Below, in pieces: positions 11,339 through 19,041 of a stretch of 64,000 nucleotides of DNA. How positions within the stretch are numbered: the first letter of the stretch is position 1; each line of letters begins with the position of its first letter. This DNA is from BQWY01 sp046351095 (GTDB lineage Bacteria > Nitrospirota > Nitrospiria > Nitrospirales > Nitrospiraceae). Location: positions 2,480,001 through 2,544,000 of the forward strand of contig JAXLZC010000001.1 of NCBI GenBank assembly GCA_046351095.1. The letters are read 5' to 3'. A program made the position numbers and the translations under genes. The notes beneath the pieces were generated by a model. The model did no database searches, was not told the DNA's origin, and saw only the letters and a program-made list of their open reading frames with translations.

Positions 11339-11694
11339 TCCTCACGCATGATGCCTATGTGCTGGCGCATTCTGCGACAGTGGCGCCGACCGCAACTGTC
11401 GCCTTTCTCCCCAATCGACCCGAATCTGTAAAAATCTTTTGACGGTGTGCGTGTGTATTTCCGCGCCACTGTAGGTGATCGACGACAGCCCCCACTGTTG
11501 ACGTCTTCGGCCTTGTCTTTGCATTCTTCGTAGATCCGCATTGGTTCGTACGCGTGAGACGTGTGTTCCGTCGTTCGTGGCTTCCGACGACATGAGAGAT
11601 GAGGCGTTTCAGCCTCGCCGTTGCGCGAGCGCTCTGTTGACCTAGCACGACATACCAGCAGCACAATATCGAGTAGGAAGGCGTAAGGGGGGCG
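11339..11694 (+). other. Gap without a gene before the Cys-rich activator
   Basis: About 356 bases with no plausible coding frame of its own on either strand; the minus-strand frames are shadows of the kinase gene. It is somewhat richer in A+T than its neighbours. A purine-rich AGGAAGG and GGGGGG stretch at its end serves as ribosome site for the next gene. No GG-N10-GC sigma-54 site, strong hairpin or repeat was recognised. Confidence 0.5.
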
Positions 11695-13194
11695 ATGGCC
11701 GGACGAACCCCGGACGACGGACTGCCGTCCGATCCTGTTTTAGCAGCCCGCATTGAAGCGATTCGAGCCTTAGGGGATGGGCACAGCGACCATGTGATGG
11801 TCGTCGGTCCCGACCACAGGGTCGTCTACGCCAATTTTCCCCCTGGGTCTCCAGGGGCTCCCGACGCGTCTGCCGCTCTCACGGCCGATGCGGCCGAATC
11901 CGGCACAGCCCGCCGCTGTTACGAAGCCGCCCTCAATCAGACCGAACCCTGCAGTACCTGTCCCGCCCGTGCATTGCTGGCGCCAGGCGGCGGCACGCTG
12001 ACGTCGCCGGACCAATCTCCCGCTCCTTGCGGGACCGGTCTCTGCGGCATGACACGAGTGTTTCCACTGAAATCATCGGAAGGCGTCACGGACTCAGTCC
12101 TCGTGCTGTTCCGCAACGGCGATGGAGGGTTGGCACCACCGACTGGGCTTGCGTTGGGCGCTGCGCAGGCTGTGTCTCCGGCGGATGCGGCGGTCGAGAA
12201 GGGCGAGTCGCGCGCCGTGTCCGATCTCGCCGCACGAGTCGCCGATGTTCAGCATGAACAGGGGTTCGGCGACCTCATCGGTCGCAGCGAGCCGATGCGG
12301 CGTCTGTTCGAGACGATTCGGATGGTGGCGGACAGCCACGCGACGGTGTTGATCCAAGGCGAAAGCGGCACAGGCAAGGAGTTGGTGGCGCGGACGATCC
12401 ACCGTCTGAGTCCCCGTCGCGACCGGACGCTCGTCGTGTTGGACTGCAGCTCGCTGCCCGATACCCTGCTGGAAAGCGAGTTGTTCGGCCATGTGAAGGG
12501 CGCGTTCACCGGTGCCGCGCAAAATCGGCGCGGGTTGTTCGAGGAAGCCGACGGCGGGACGATTTTTCTCGACGAAATTTCCGACACGACGCCGGCGTTT
12601 CAAGCCAAGTTGCTACGCGTCATTCAAGAGGGCGAAATCAAACCCGTCGGCAGCAACCGTTCCGTCCAAGTAAACGTGCGTGTGTTGTCGGCGTCGAATC
12701 GCGACCTGTTTCAGATGGTCAAGCAGAAGGAATTCCGCGAAGACCTGTACTATCGCTTGGCGGTGCTGCCGCTGTTCCTGCCGCCGTTGCGCGAGCGTCG
12801 TGAGGACATTTCGTTGCTCGTCACACGGTTCGTCGACGCGGCCAGCCGACGGCATCGCCGTCCTGTTCGTCCTGTGTCGTCTGAGGCCATGCTCAAGTTG
12901 GTGGGCGAGCCCTGGCCGGGCAACGTGCGCGAGCTGCACAACTTGGTCGAGCGCGTTGTCGTCACCGCCAAGGGCGATGTGTTGCAGCTACACGACTTTT
13001 TCTCCGGCGACACCGATACCACAGCCAATCCGGGGTTGCGCTCGGTGTTGCGGGAAGTCACGTCGCACACTGAGCGGGCGCAAATTCTCGACGCGCTGCA
13101 ACAAGTCGGCGGCAACCGGTTGAAAGCCGCGCGTTTGTTGGGCATCAGTCGCGCCGGTCTCTACAACAAACTCCGCAACTACGGTATTTCGTAA
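11695..13194 (+). CDS. Sigma-54 activator with Cys-rich PAS-like input domain
   Basis: 499 residues without a receiver domain. Residues about 30-140 look like a PAS-type sensor (DHVMVVGPDHRVVYANF) carrying five cysteines: Cys75, Cys86 and Cys89 (CYEAALNQTEPCSTCP) plus Cys112 and Cys117 (CGTGLC). AAA+ core from about 193: Walker A GESGTGKE, GAFTGA loop, Walker B IFLDEISD. Fis-type helix-turn-helix at the end (NRLKAARLLGISRAGLYNKL). It should activate sigma-54 promoters directly in response to a ligand. The cysteine cluster suggests metal, heme, Fe-S or thiol redox sensing (inference). It lies just upstream of MCO1 and its candidate sigma-54 promoter at 13517, which makes that gene a likely target. 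Confidence 0.88.
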   Translation: MAGRTPDDGLPSDPVLAARIEAIRALGDGHSDHVMVVGPDHRVVYANFPPGSPGAPDASAALTADAAESGTARRCYEAALNQTEPCSTCPARALLAPGGGTLTSPDQSPAPCGTGLCGMTRVFPLKSSEGVTDSVLVLFRNGDGGLAPPTGLALGAAQAVSPADAAVEKGESRAVSDLAARVADVQHEQGFGDLIGRSEPMRRLFETIRMVADSHATVLIQGESGTGKELVARTIHRLSPRRDRTLVVLDCSSLPDTLLESELFGHVKGAFTGAAQNRRGLFEEADGGTIFLDEISDTTPAFQAKLLRVIQEGEIKPVGSNRSVQVNVRVLSASNRDLFQMVKQKEFREDLYYRLAVLPLFLPPLRERREDISLLVTRFVDAASRRHRRPVRPVSSEAMLKLVGEPWPGNVRELHNLVERVVVTAKGDVLQLHDFFSGDTDTTANPGLRSVLREVTSHTERAQILDALQQVGGNRLKAARLLGISRAGLYNKLRNYGIS

Positions 13195-13516
13195 TCAGGG
13201 TCGTCCCTCTCCTCGCTATTCGTCCCTCGGTCCTCTCCTGTTCTCGACATCCATCGCACTCCTGAGAGCGACCTCCGTCGGGGGATCGTATCTCTGCATG
13301 CTGTCCTATTTCGCGGCACTGACGGTCAATCGAGTGTCTAGGTATGTGGACAGCGCAAGTGATTGAAATACTTACATAAGAAAAGTTGGCTGCGTAAAAA
13401 ATGTCTAGGTGTCTAGAACGAGGCGTGGGGGTCTCGTGCAGCGATGTTCCGGACCATCGTCACAAACGCCGCTCCCAGCACGGCGTTTCGACGTTGCCTT
13501 GCGCGGAGAAGCGCGG
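13195..13516 (+). other. Gap between activator gene and MCO1 promoter
   Basis: No coding frame is credible here. The stretch 13360-13410 is A+T-rich (TACATAAGAAAAGTT, GCGTAAAAAATG) and contains two close copies of GTGTCTAG (GAGTGTCTAGG at 13333 and GGTGTCTAGAA at 13409). This placement, 100-200 bases upstream of a candidate sigma-54 promoter, fits an enhancer-type activator binding region. That is inference from position only. Confidence 0.35.
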
Positions 13517-13532
13517 AGGCATGGGAGTTGCG
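13517..13532 (+). promoter_or_regulatory. Candidate sigma-54 promoter for MCO1
   Basis: AGGCATGGGAGTTGCG. It has GG at 13518-13519 and GC at 13530-13531 with exactly 10 bases between, and matches the TGGCACG-N4-TTGC consensus at GGCA, G and TTGC. Transcription would start about 12 bases downstream, near 13543, at the base of the structured leader element. A sigma-54 activator gene lies just upstream. Confidence 0.5.
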
Positions 13533-13545
13533 GATAGAACAAGCC

Positions 13546-13617
13546 GCTGGCGGGGGTCTGGGGAATTGGGACCGGCCTCCGAATGACCCACCTATCGCGA
13601 GATGGGACCCCGCCAGC
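13546..13617 (+). ncRNA. Candidate structured leader RNA, copy A (before MCO1)
   Basis: The outer helix pairs 13546-13558 with 13606-13617 (GCTGGCGGGG-TC against GACCCCGCCAGC, one bulged G). Inside are an arm carrying GGACCGGCCTCC (13569-13580), closed by TGGG/CCCA, and a second hairpin CCTATC-GCGA-GATGGG (13591-13606) with a GNRA tetraloop. The same three-part layout and the same 12-mer occur before MCO2, where the second hairpin has a different sequence. This supports a conserved RNA fold about 177 bases before the MCO1 start codon. Its ligand or binding partner is unknown, and it does not match riboswitch classes I know. Confidence 0.5.
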
Positions 13618-13794
13618 CCCAAACGTATCCGAGTGCAATAGGGCTTTTTAGGCGGGGGTAAATGCGGCAGTCGTTCCACTCCGCAGGCCCGACAGCCCGT
13701 ATCTCTCTCGCAGCAAATGTCGTGATGTGCTGATGTTTCGTGTTCTTCAACCACCCGCCGATGGAGGCGGGGTATTCACAGAGGAGGCCGATCT

Positions 13795-16700
13795 ATGACG
13801 AGTGGGTATTCTCACCACACACGCAGGCGTCGCCGGCGCGGGTTGAAACCCGTGCAGGCGATGCTGCTCGCGGGAAGCCTGGTGGCGACACCGGGGCTCT
13901 TCACCGCGCAGGCTGCGCAGGATGGTGGTCCTGTCGGCGCGGAGCATGGAGCCCATGCGACGCCCGTCAACGCCACCGGCCAGTTGCCTGGATGGACGCA
14001 GACCCTCAAGGGCCAGACCTTGCGGGAGGATGCCATCGAAGGACGCGCAGGACGTTCCGAGCGGAACGAGTTGCAGCATCATCGTCTCATGGAGAAGTTG
14101 GACGAGCAGATGAAGTCCGACGCTCAGGTCACGCCGGCCTCGGGCGGCGCGTTCAACGGCATGTCGATGATGCACCAGTACATGGGGCAAGATGGCTCCA
14201 GCTGGCTCCTGATGAGCGACCCCTCCAAGGGGGAGCCGGTATCCATGAACGGCGGCAAGTGTCCCGCCGGCACGCCGGTCAAGAATTACGACGTGTCGAT
14301 GATCAACGTCGAAGTGACGTTGAATCGCTGGCTGGACTTCTACCCCGGGTACATGTACGCGCTGACGAAGGACATCGAAAAAGTCCGCGCGGAAGAAACC
14401 CGGAATAAGGAAGCCCGCGAGAAGGACACCTACGATCCCGGAGCCGTCACCACCGGCTTGCAGGGCGACATGATTCAGCCGCTGGTTTTGCGCGCCAACC
14501 AAGGCGATTGCGTCAAGATGACGCTGCGCAATGCGATGGAAGCCGAAGCCGGCAGCATGCACATTCAGGCCTCGAGCATGGTGATGAGTGCGACCGGTCA
14601 GCCGGCCACCACCACCAACCCGGAATCGATCGTCGAAGCCGGGAAGTCCATCGAAATGGAATGGTACATCCACCCGGCCACGCAGGAGGGTGTGCGCCAG
14701 TTCCATAGCTTCAGCAACGATCGTGAGTTGACCGTCTTGGGTCTGTTCGGCGCGTTCATCATCGAGCCGAAGGGGTCCAAGTATTTGGACGCGTTGGGCA
14801 CCGGCCCGGCGCCCGATACGCAGAGCGGCTGGCAAGTCATGATCGACAACGGATCCGGCCCGGACTTCCGGGAATTCGTGTTGTTCTATCATGAGGTCGG
14901 CGACGAAGCGTTCCGCCCGGTCAATAAGAAGGGCGACTTCTTGCCGCAGCGCGATCCGTTGACCGACGCCTACCGTCCGGGTGGCCGCGCGATCAACTAT
15001 CGCAGCGAACCGTTCGGCATCGACCAGATGCACCTCCAGCACGAGTACTTCGGCTTCGAGGACGAGTCGATGGGCTACAGCGCCTACACCTTCGGCGACG
15101 TGCCTACGACCATCGCCCGCGGCTATCTCGGCGACCCGGTCAAGTGGCGCCTGGTGCACGGCGGCTCCGAAGTGTTCCACTCGCACCATCCGCACAGCGG
15201 CACCATCCGCTGGCAGCGCAGCCCGGGCACGGAATTGAACAGCCTCTGGGCGGCGGGATCGGACGGACCGGTGAAGTATCCGGTGGTCCGCACCAAGTCG
15301 GATCGTGTGGACGTGGAAGTCGTCGGTCCGTCGGAAGCGTTGGACCTCGAACCGGAATGCGGTGGCGGTGGCTGCCAGCACTTGGCGGGTGAGTTCCTCT
15401 ATCACTGCCACGTCGCGCACCACTATGTCGCCGGTATGTGGGGCTACGGCCGTATCTACAATACGTTGCAGGTCGGCAAGGCGCATACGGACACCATGCC
15501 GGACATGCGCGAATTGCCGGACCGCGTGGGCCGCATGAAGCTGGGCGTCAACTCCGGCGCCTTGGTCGGCACCACGGTCGATTGGTTCGGGAAGACCTTC
15601 AAGATCGTCGACAAGAATCAGAAGACGACCTGGAAGACCGATCCTGTCGTGGTCAACGTGAAGGATTGGGTCGAAATGTTCGTGCCGGCGCAAGGCAAGC
15701 CGGGCCATACGGATGACGAGAAGGGACAGATCGTGTCCTACGACGCCACCGTCTGGGATTGGAAGTGGGACGGCAACGTCGCCAAGGGCGAACGGGAAAG
15801 CACCGCGCTGAACCCGAAGTACCCCGCCGCGGCGAAGTGGGACGAGAGCACGCGGCCGGACATTCTCTTCGATCCGACCACGGGCAAGTTGGCCTGGCCG
15901 TTGTTCAAGCCGCACTTCGGCAAGCGCGTGCCGTTCTCCGCGAACCACAGCGGTGCGCCATGGTTGGAGCCGATTCACCAGGACGAAAACGGCGAACGCA
16001 CCAGCGAACCGGCCAAGCCCGGCGAGCAGGGTCGTTGGTCGCTCTGTCCGGACAATGCGAACCGCAAGTTCTACAACATCCACTTCATTCGGTTGCCCAT
16101 CACCCTGTCCAAGAAGCAGGGCAATGAGCCGCCGATCGTGGACAAAGACGGGTTGATCTACGTGCTCCATGAAGAAGAGCGCGTCACCCGGGCCAACGAC
16201 GACATGAAGTATCCGTTGGTGATCCGCGCCAACGTGTACGATTGCGTCGACGTCGTGTTGACCAGTGAGTGGGACGACGACGATTTCACGAACTTCCAAG
16301 CGTCGAAGATCAACATCCACCCGCATTTCTTCCAATTTGACACAGGGAATTCGGATGGCGTGATCTCGGGCTTCGAGTACGAAATGTCGACCCGTCCGTT
16401 CACCATGTTCACCAAGCCGAAGAAGGTGGGCATGCCGGTTCCGATGAACAGCAAGATCACGGAAGCGGTCAAGGCAGGTGCCAAGTCCATCAACATCAAG
16501 ATGGCCGGCGGTGCGACGAAGTACCACGTGAACACGGAAGTCTTGGTGGGTGCGGATTGCTTGCGCCCGTCCAAGGATGCGTCCGTCTCCGTGGATCGCG
16601 ATTTCAGCTGTTCCGAAGTCGCGCGTATTAAGGAGATCAAGGGCGATACGCTGACGTTCTTCAAGCCGCTGAAGCACGACCACCCGGTCAACGACATCGT

Positions 16701-18780
16701 GACCGCGGAGTTCGTTCGCTATCGGTGGTGGGTGGACGTCGATATGGGCACGGTGTTCTGGCATGACCACGCCTACGGCGCCACCACGTGGCCGCACGGC
16801 GGATTCGGCGTGACGATCGTCGAGCCGTTCGGCTCGACCTATCACGATCCAAAGAACGGCAAGAAGGTGTGGAGCGGTCCGATCGCGGACATCCACAGCA
16901 ACGAGCCGATCGGGTACGGGGTGAACGGCAGCTTCCGTGAGCTCATGGTGTCGATCCACGACACGGTGCCGCACACGGTCAACGTGATCCAAGCGGGCAA
17001 CCCGCCGGGCCAGCCGGTGGAAGTGGCGCTCGAAGCCGGCAAAACGGTCTCGTTCCAAATGCCGGATAAGATTCTCAATGCGCCGAACCCGTACATCAAC
17101 GGCGGAACGCATACGACGGGCAGCGGTTTCAACTTCCGCGCCGAACCGTTTGCGCAGCGCCTGTCGAACAACCCGGATGCGTCCAAGTTGTTCAGCAGCG
17201 CCATCCACGGCGACCCGGATACCCCGCTCCTGCGCGGGTATGTGGGCGACACGATGGTGTTCCGGTTGTTGCATCAATTGATGAACGAATCGCACGTGTG
17301 GACCATCTCCGGGCACACGTTCCTCACCGAGCGGTACGCGGGTGATGCCAATCGGAAGAACTCGATTCACGTCGGGATCGCCGAGCGGTACGACCTCGTG
17401 ACCAAGGCCGGTGGGTTCCAGCGCATGCCGGGCGACTACATCCACTTCAACGGCCGGAGCTCGCACTTCGCCGAAGGTGGATGGGGCATCGTGCGTGTGT
17501 TGGATAAGCCGCAAGCCGACCTGATGCCGTTGCCGCGCGGGACCAACCCGTTGGGCATCGCGCAGGTGCCGTCGTCGGTGTGTCCGGCCGATGCGCCGGT
17601 GAAGAACTTCAACGTGGTGGCGTTGGACCGCCCGATGAAGCTCAATCCGAAGTCGCCGGATGCGATCGAAGTGGACTTCGAGCGCAAGATCGAAATGACC
17701 ATTCCTGAAGGCAAGATCTTCGCGCTGGAAGACGAAATCACCAAGGTGGCCGGCAACGTGACGCCCAATCCGCTCACGCTGCACGTGAACCTGGGCGATT
17801 GCGTGAAGGTGAATCTGAAGAACAAGATGGCCAAGAGCCGGGCGTCGTTCTTTGCTCCGGGCCTCGCTTTCGACCCGAAGGACTCCTTGGGCTTGAACGT
17901 CGGGAACAACCCCGGCGATCAGACCGTGGCCCCGGGCGAAGGCCGTACCTATACCTACTACGCGCATCCGGACAACAAGGAGACGACGTCGTTGGTGTGG
18001 GACGGTGGCAACATCGTGGTCAATCCGCGTAACGGCCTCTTCGGCGCCGTGGTCGTCGGACCGCGCGGGTCGCAGTATCGCGATCCGGTGACGGGCGAAG
18101 ACCTCTCGCAGAAGAACAGCTGGCGCGCGGACGTGATCGTCGATACGTCCTTGCCGGAAAACGCCGGCAAGCGGAACTATCGTGACGTGGCGTTGTTCTT
18201 CCAAGACGAAGACAACATCATCGGCACCTCGTTCATGCCGTACGTGCAGAACGTGGCGGGTCTGACCGCGGTGAACTACCGCTCGGAGCCGTACAAGTTC
18301 CGTGAAGAGCAGGGCTGCAGCCTCGGGAAGATTTTCCAACCGTGCACGGTGGATAAACCCGAGGATCCCGCAACGCCGCTCATCGAAGCGCATGCGGGCG
18401 ATCCGGTGCGGATCCACGTGATCGGTGCCAACAGCGAGCAGAACGGGATGTTCTCGGTCGAGAGCCACGAGTGGCCCATCGAACCGTACATGCCGGGCGC
18501 CGACATGATCAGCGTGGTCGAATACGCGGGCTCTGAAACGCTCGACGTGTTCATCCGCGGCGGGGCGGGCGGTCCGTATCGGTTGCCCGGAGACTATCTC
18601 TGGTCGAACCAACGGTTGCCCTACACGCAATCCGGACAGTGGGGGTATTTCCGTGTGCTGCCGGCCGGCGATCAGCGGCTGCGTCCATTGGGCGCGGCGG
18701 TGAATGCCGGACAACGCGCCGAGGTGGCGCCGGTGCCTTCCATCAAGGAAGCCCAGGCCATCCCGACCGCGATGAAGTAG
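13795..18780 (+). CDS. Giant secreted multicopper oxidase (MofA/McoA-like), MCO1
   Basis: 1661 residues with an Arg-rich n-region and hydrophobic signal to about residue 45 (LLAGSLVATPG...AQA). Copper motifs: FHSHHPHSG (His462-His467), HCHVAHHYVAGM (537-548, type-1 Cys538, axial Met548), NIHPHFF (842-844) and FWHDH (990-992). The four HxH groups of a trinuclear plus type-1 site are therefore present, but the Cys-bearing pair comes first. Residues about 156-404 and 1263-1496 look like an internal duplication, each opening with CPAxxPVK. Size and layout resemble giant MCOs implicated in Mn(II) oxidation (MofA 1662 residues, McoA, MnxG); the substrate here is unproven. GAGGAGG precedes the ATG. 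The cupredoxin partner follows. Confidence 0.85.
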   Translation: MTSGYSHHTRRRRRRGLKPVQAMLLAGSLVATPGLFTAQAAQDGGPVGAEHGAHATPVNATGQLPGWTQTLKGQTLREDAIEGRAGRSERNELQHHRLMEKLDEQMKSDAQVTPASGGAFNGMSMMHQYMGQDGSSWLLMSDPSKGEPVSMNGGKCPAGTPVKNYDVSMINVEVTLNRWLDFYPGYMYALTKDIEKVRAEETRNKEAREKDTYDPGAVTTGLQGDMIQPLVLRANQGDCVKMTLRNAMEAEAGSMHIQASSMVMSATGQPATTTNPESIVEAGKSIEMEWYIHPATQEGVRQFHSFSNDRELTVLGLFGAFIIEPKGSKYLDALGTGPAPDTQSGWQVMIDNGSGPDFREFVLFYHEVGDEAFRPVNKKGDFLPQRDPLTDAYRPGGRAINYRSEPFGIDQMHLQHEYFGFEDESMGYSAYTFGDVPTTIARGYLGDPVKWRLVHGGSEVFHSHHPHSGTIRWQRSPGTELNSLWAAGSDGPVKYPVVRTKSDRVDVEVVGPSEALDLEPECGGGGCQHLAGEFLYHCHVAHHYVAGMWGYGRIYNTLQVGKAHTDTMPDMRELPDRVGRMKLGVNSGALVGTTVDWFGKTFKIVDKNQKTTWKTDPVVVNVKDWVEMFVPAQGKPGHTDDEKGQIVSYDATVWDWKWDGNVAKGERESTALNPKYPAAAKWDESTRPDILFDPTTGKLAWPLFKPHFGKRVPFSANHSGAPWLEPIHQDENGERTSEPAKPGEQGRWSLCPDNANRKFYNIHFIRLPITLSKKQGNEPPIVDKDGLIYVLHEEERVTRANDDMKYPLVIRANVYDCVDVVLTSEWDDDDFTNFQASKINIHPHFFQFDTGNSDGVISGFEYEMSTRPFTMFTKPKKVGMPVPMNSKITEAVKAGAKSINIKMAGGATKYHVNTEVLVGADCLRPSKDASVSVDRDFSCSEVARIKEIKGDTLTFFKPLKHDHPVNDIVTAEFVRYRWWVDVDMGTVFWHDHAYGATTWPHGGFGVTIVEPFGSTYHDPKNGKKVWSGPIADIHSNEPIGYGVNGSFRELMVSIHDTVPHTVNVIQAGNPPGQPVEVALEAGKTVSFQMPDKILNAPNPYINGGTHTTGSGFNFRAEPFAQRLSNNPDASKLFSSAIHGDPDTPLLRGYVGDTMVFRLLHQLMNESHVWTISGHTFLTERYAGDANRKNSIHVGIAERYDLVTKAGGFQRMPGDYIHFNGRSSHFAEGGWGIVRVLDKPQADLMPLPRGTNPLGIAQVPSSVCPADAPVKNFNVVALDRPMKLNPKSPDAIEVDFERKIEMTIPEGKIFALEDEITKVAGNVTPNPLTLHVNLGDCVKVNLKNKMAKSRASFFAPGLAFDPKDSLGLNVGNNPGDQTVAPGEGRTYTYYAHPDNKETTSLVWDGGNIVVNPRNGLFGAVVVGPRGSQYRDPVTGEDLSQKNSWRADVIVDTSLPENAGKRNYRDVALFFQDEDNIIGTSFMPYVQNVAGLTAVNYRSEPYKFREEQGCSLGKIFQPCTVDKPEDPATPLIEAHAGDPVRIHVIGANSEQNGMFSVESHEWPIEPYMPGADMISVVEYAGSETLDVFIRGGAGGPYRLPGDYLWSNQRLPYTQSGQWGYFRVLPAGDQRLRPLGAAVNAGQRAEVAPVPSIKEAQAIPTAMK

Positions 18781-18804
18781 CAGGCGGGTAGGGTCGTGAC
18801 CGGT

Positions 18805-18837
18805 CGAGGGCGGCGCGGAACTCCCGTGCGGCCCTCG
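18805..18837 (+). terminator. Hairpin after MCO1
   Basis: CGAGGGC (18805-18811) pairs with GCCCTCG (18831-18837), continued by GCGCGG/CCGTGC inside and a five-base loop. It starts 25 bases after the MCO1 stop. No U-tract follows, so it may protect the 3' end rather than terminate on its own. Confidence 0.5.
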
Positions 18838-18862
18838 GCGTAGGTTGAGTGAGTCGGAAACG

Positions 18863-18906
18863 ACATGGGGGAGAGCCGCGTGGACTCATGTGGCTCTCCC
18901 CTGTGT
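18863..18906 (+). terminator. Long hairpin between MCO1 and its cupredoxin partner
   Basis: GGGGAGAGCC (18868-18877) pairs perfectly with GGCTCTCCCC (18892-18901), and ACATG/TGTGT extends it to about 15 pairs with two G-T wobbles. The loop is 14 bases and the tail TGTGTGTTTGTG is T-rich. Likely a transcription terminator or attenuator separating the oxidase from the next gene at 19042. Confidence 0.6.
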
Positions 18907-19041
18907 GTTTGTGCGGTACGTCGTACGTATGCGCCACGGGTGCGGGTGAAAAGGCGGGCGAAAGTGGGTACACTGAGACCCGGTCTCCGTGTTCGCCACC
19001 GAGCGCGGAGCCTTCACCACTTTTTCAGCAAGGAGGCCGGT

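Noticed and set aside
13546..13617. Known riboswitch classes (c-di-GMP-I/GEMM, cobalamin, NiCo, fluoride, Mn yybP-ykoY)
   Set aside because: The conserved words of these classes were not found in either leader; a covariance-model search would settle this.
13747..18714. 1655-codon open frame on the minus strand, antisense to MCO1
   Set aside because: Arg/His-rich, no domain, signal or ribosome site; the open frame follows from the GC-rich codon bias of the MCO1 gene on the other strand.
13795..18780. Copper nitrite reductase (NirK)
   Set aside because: Much too long, and carries HCHxxxHxxxGM plus four HxH groups of a trinuclear oxidase rather than the two-domain NirK ligand set.
18916..18926. 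GTACGTCGTAC palindrome and GAGACCCGGTCTC (18975-18987) as operators
   Set aside because: Short palindromes in a GC-rich gap without a clear promoter; no second copy at a matching position was recognised, so not listed as regulatory sites.
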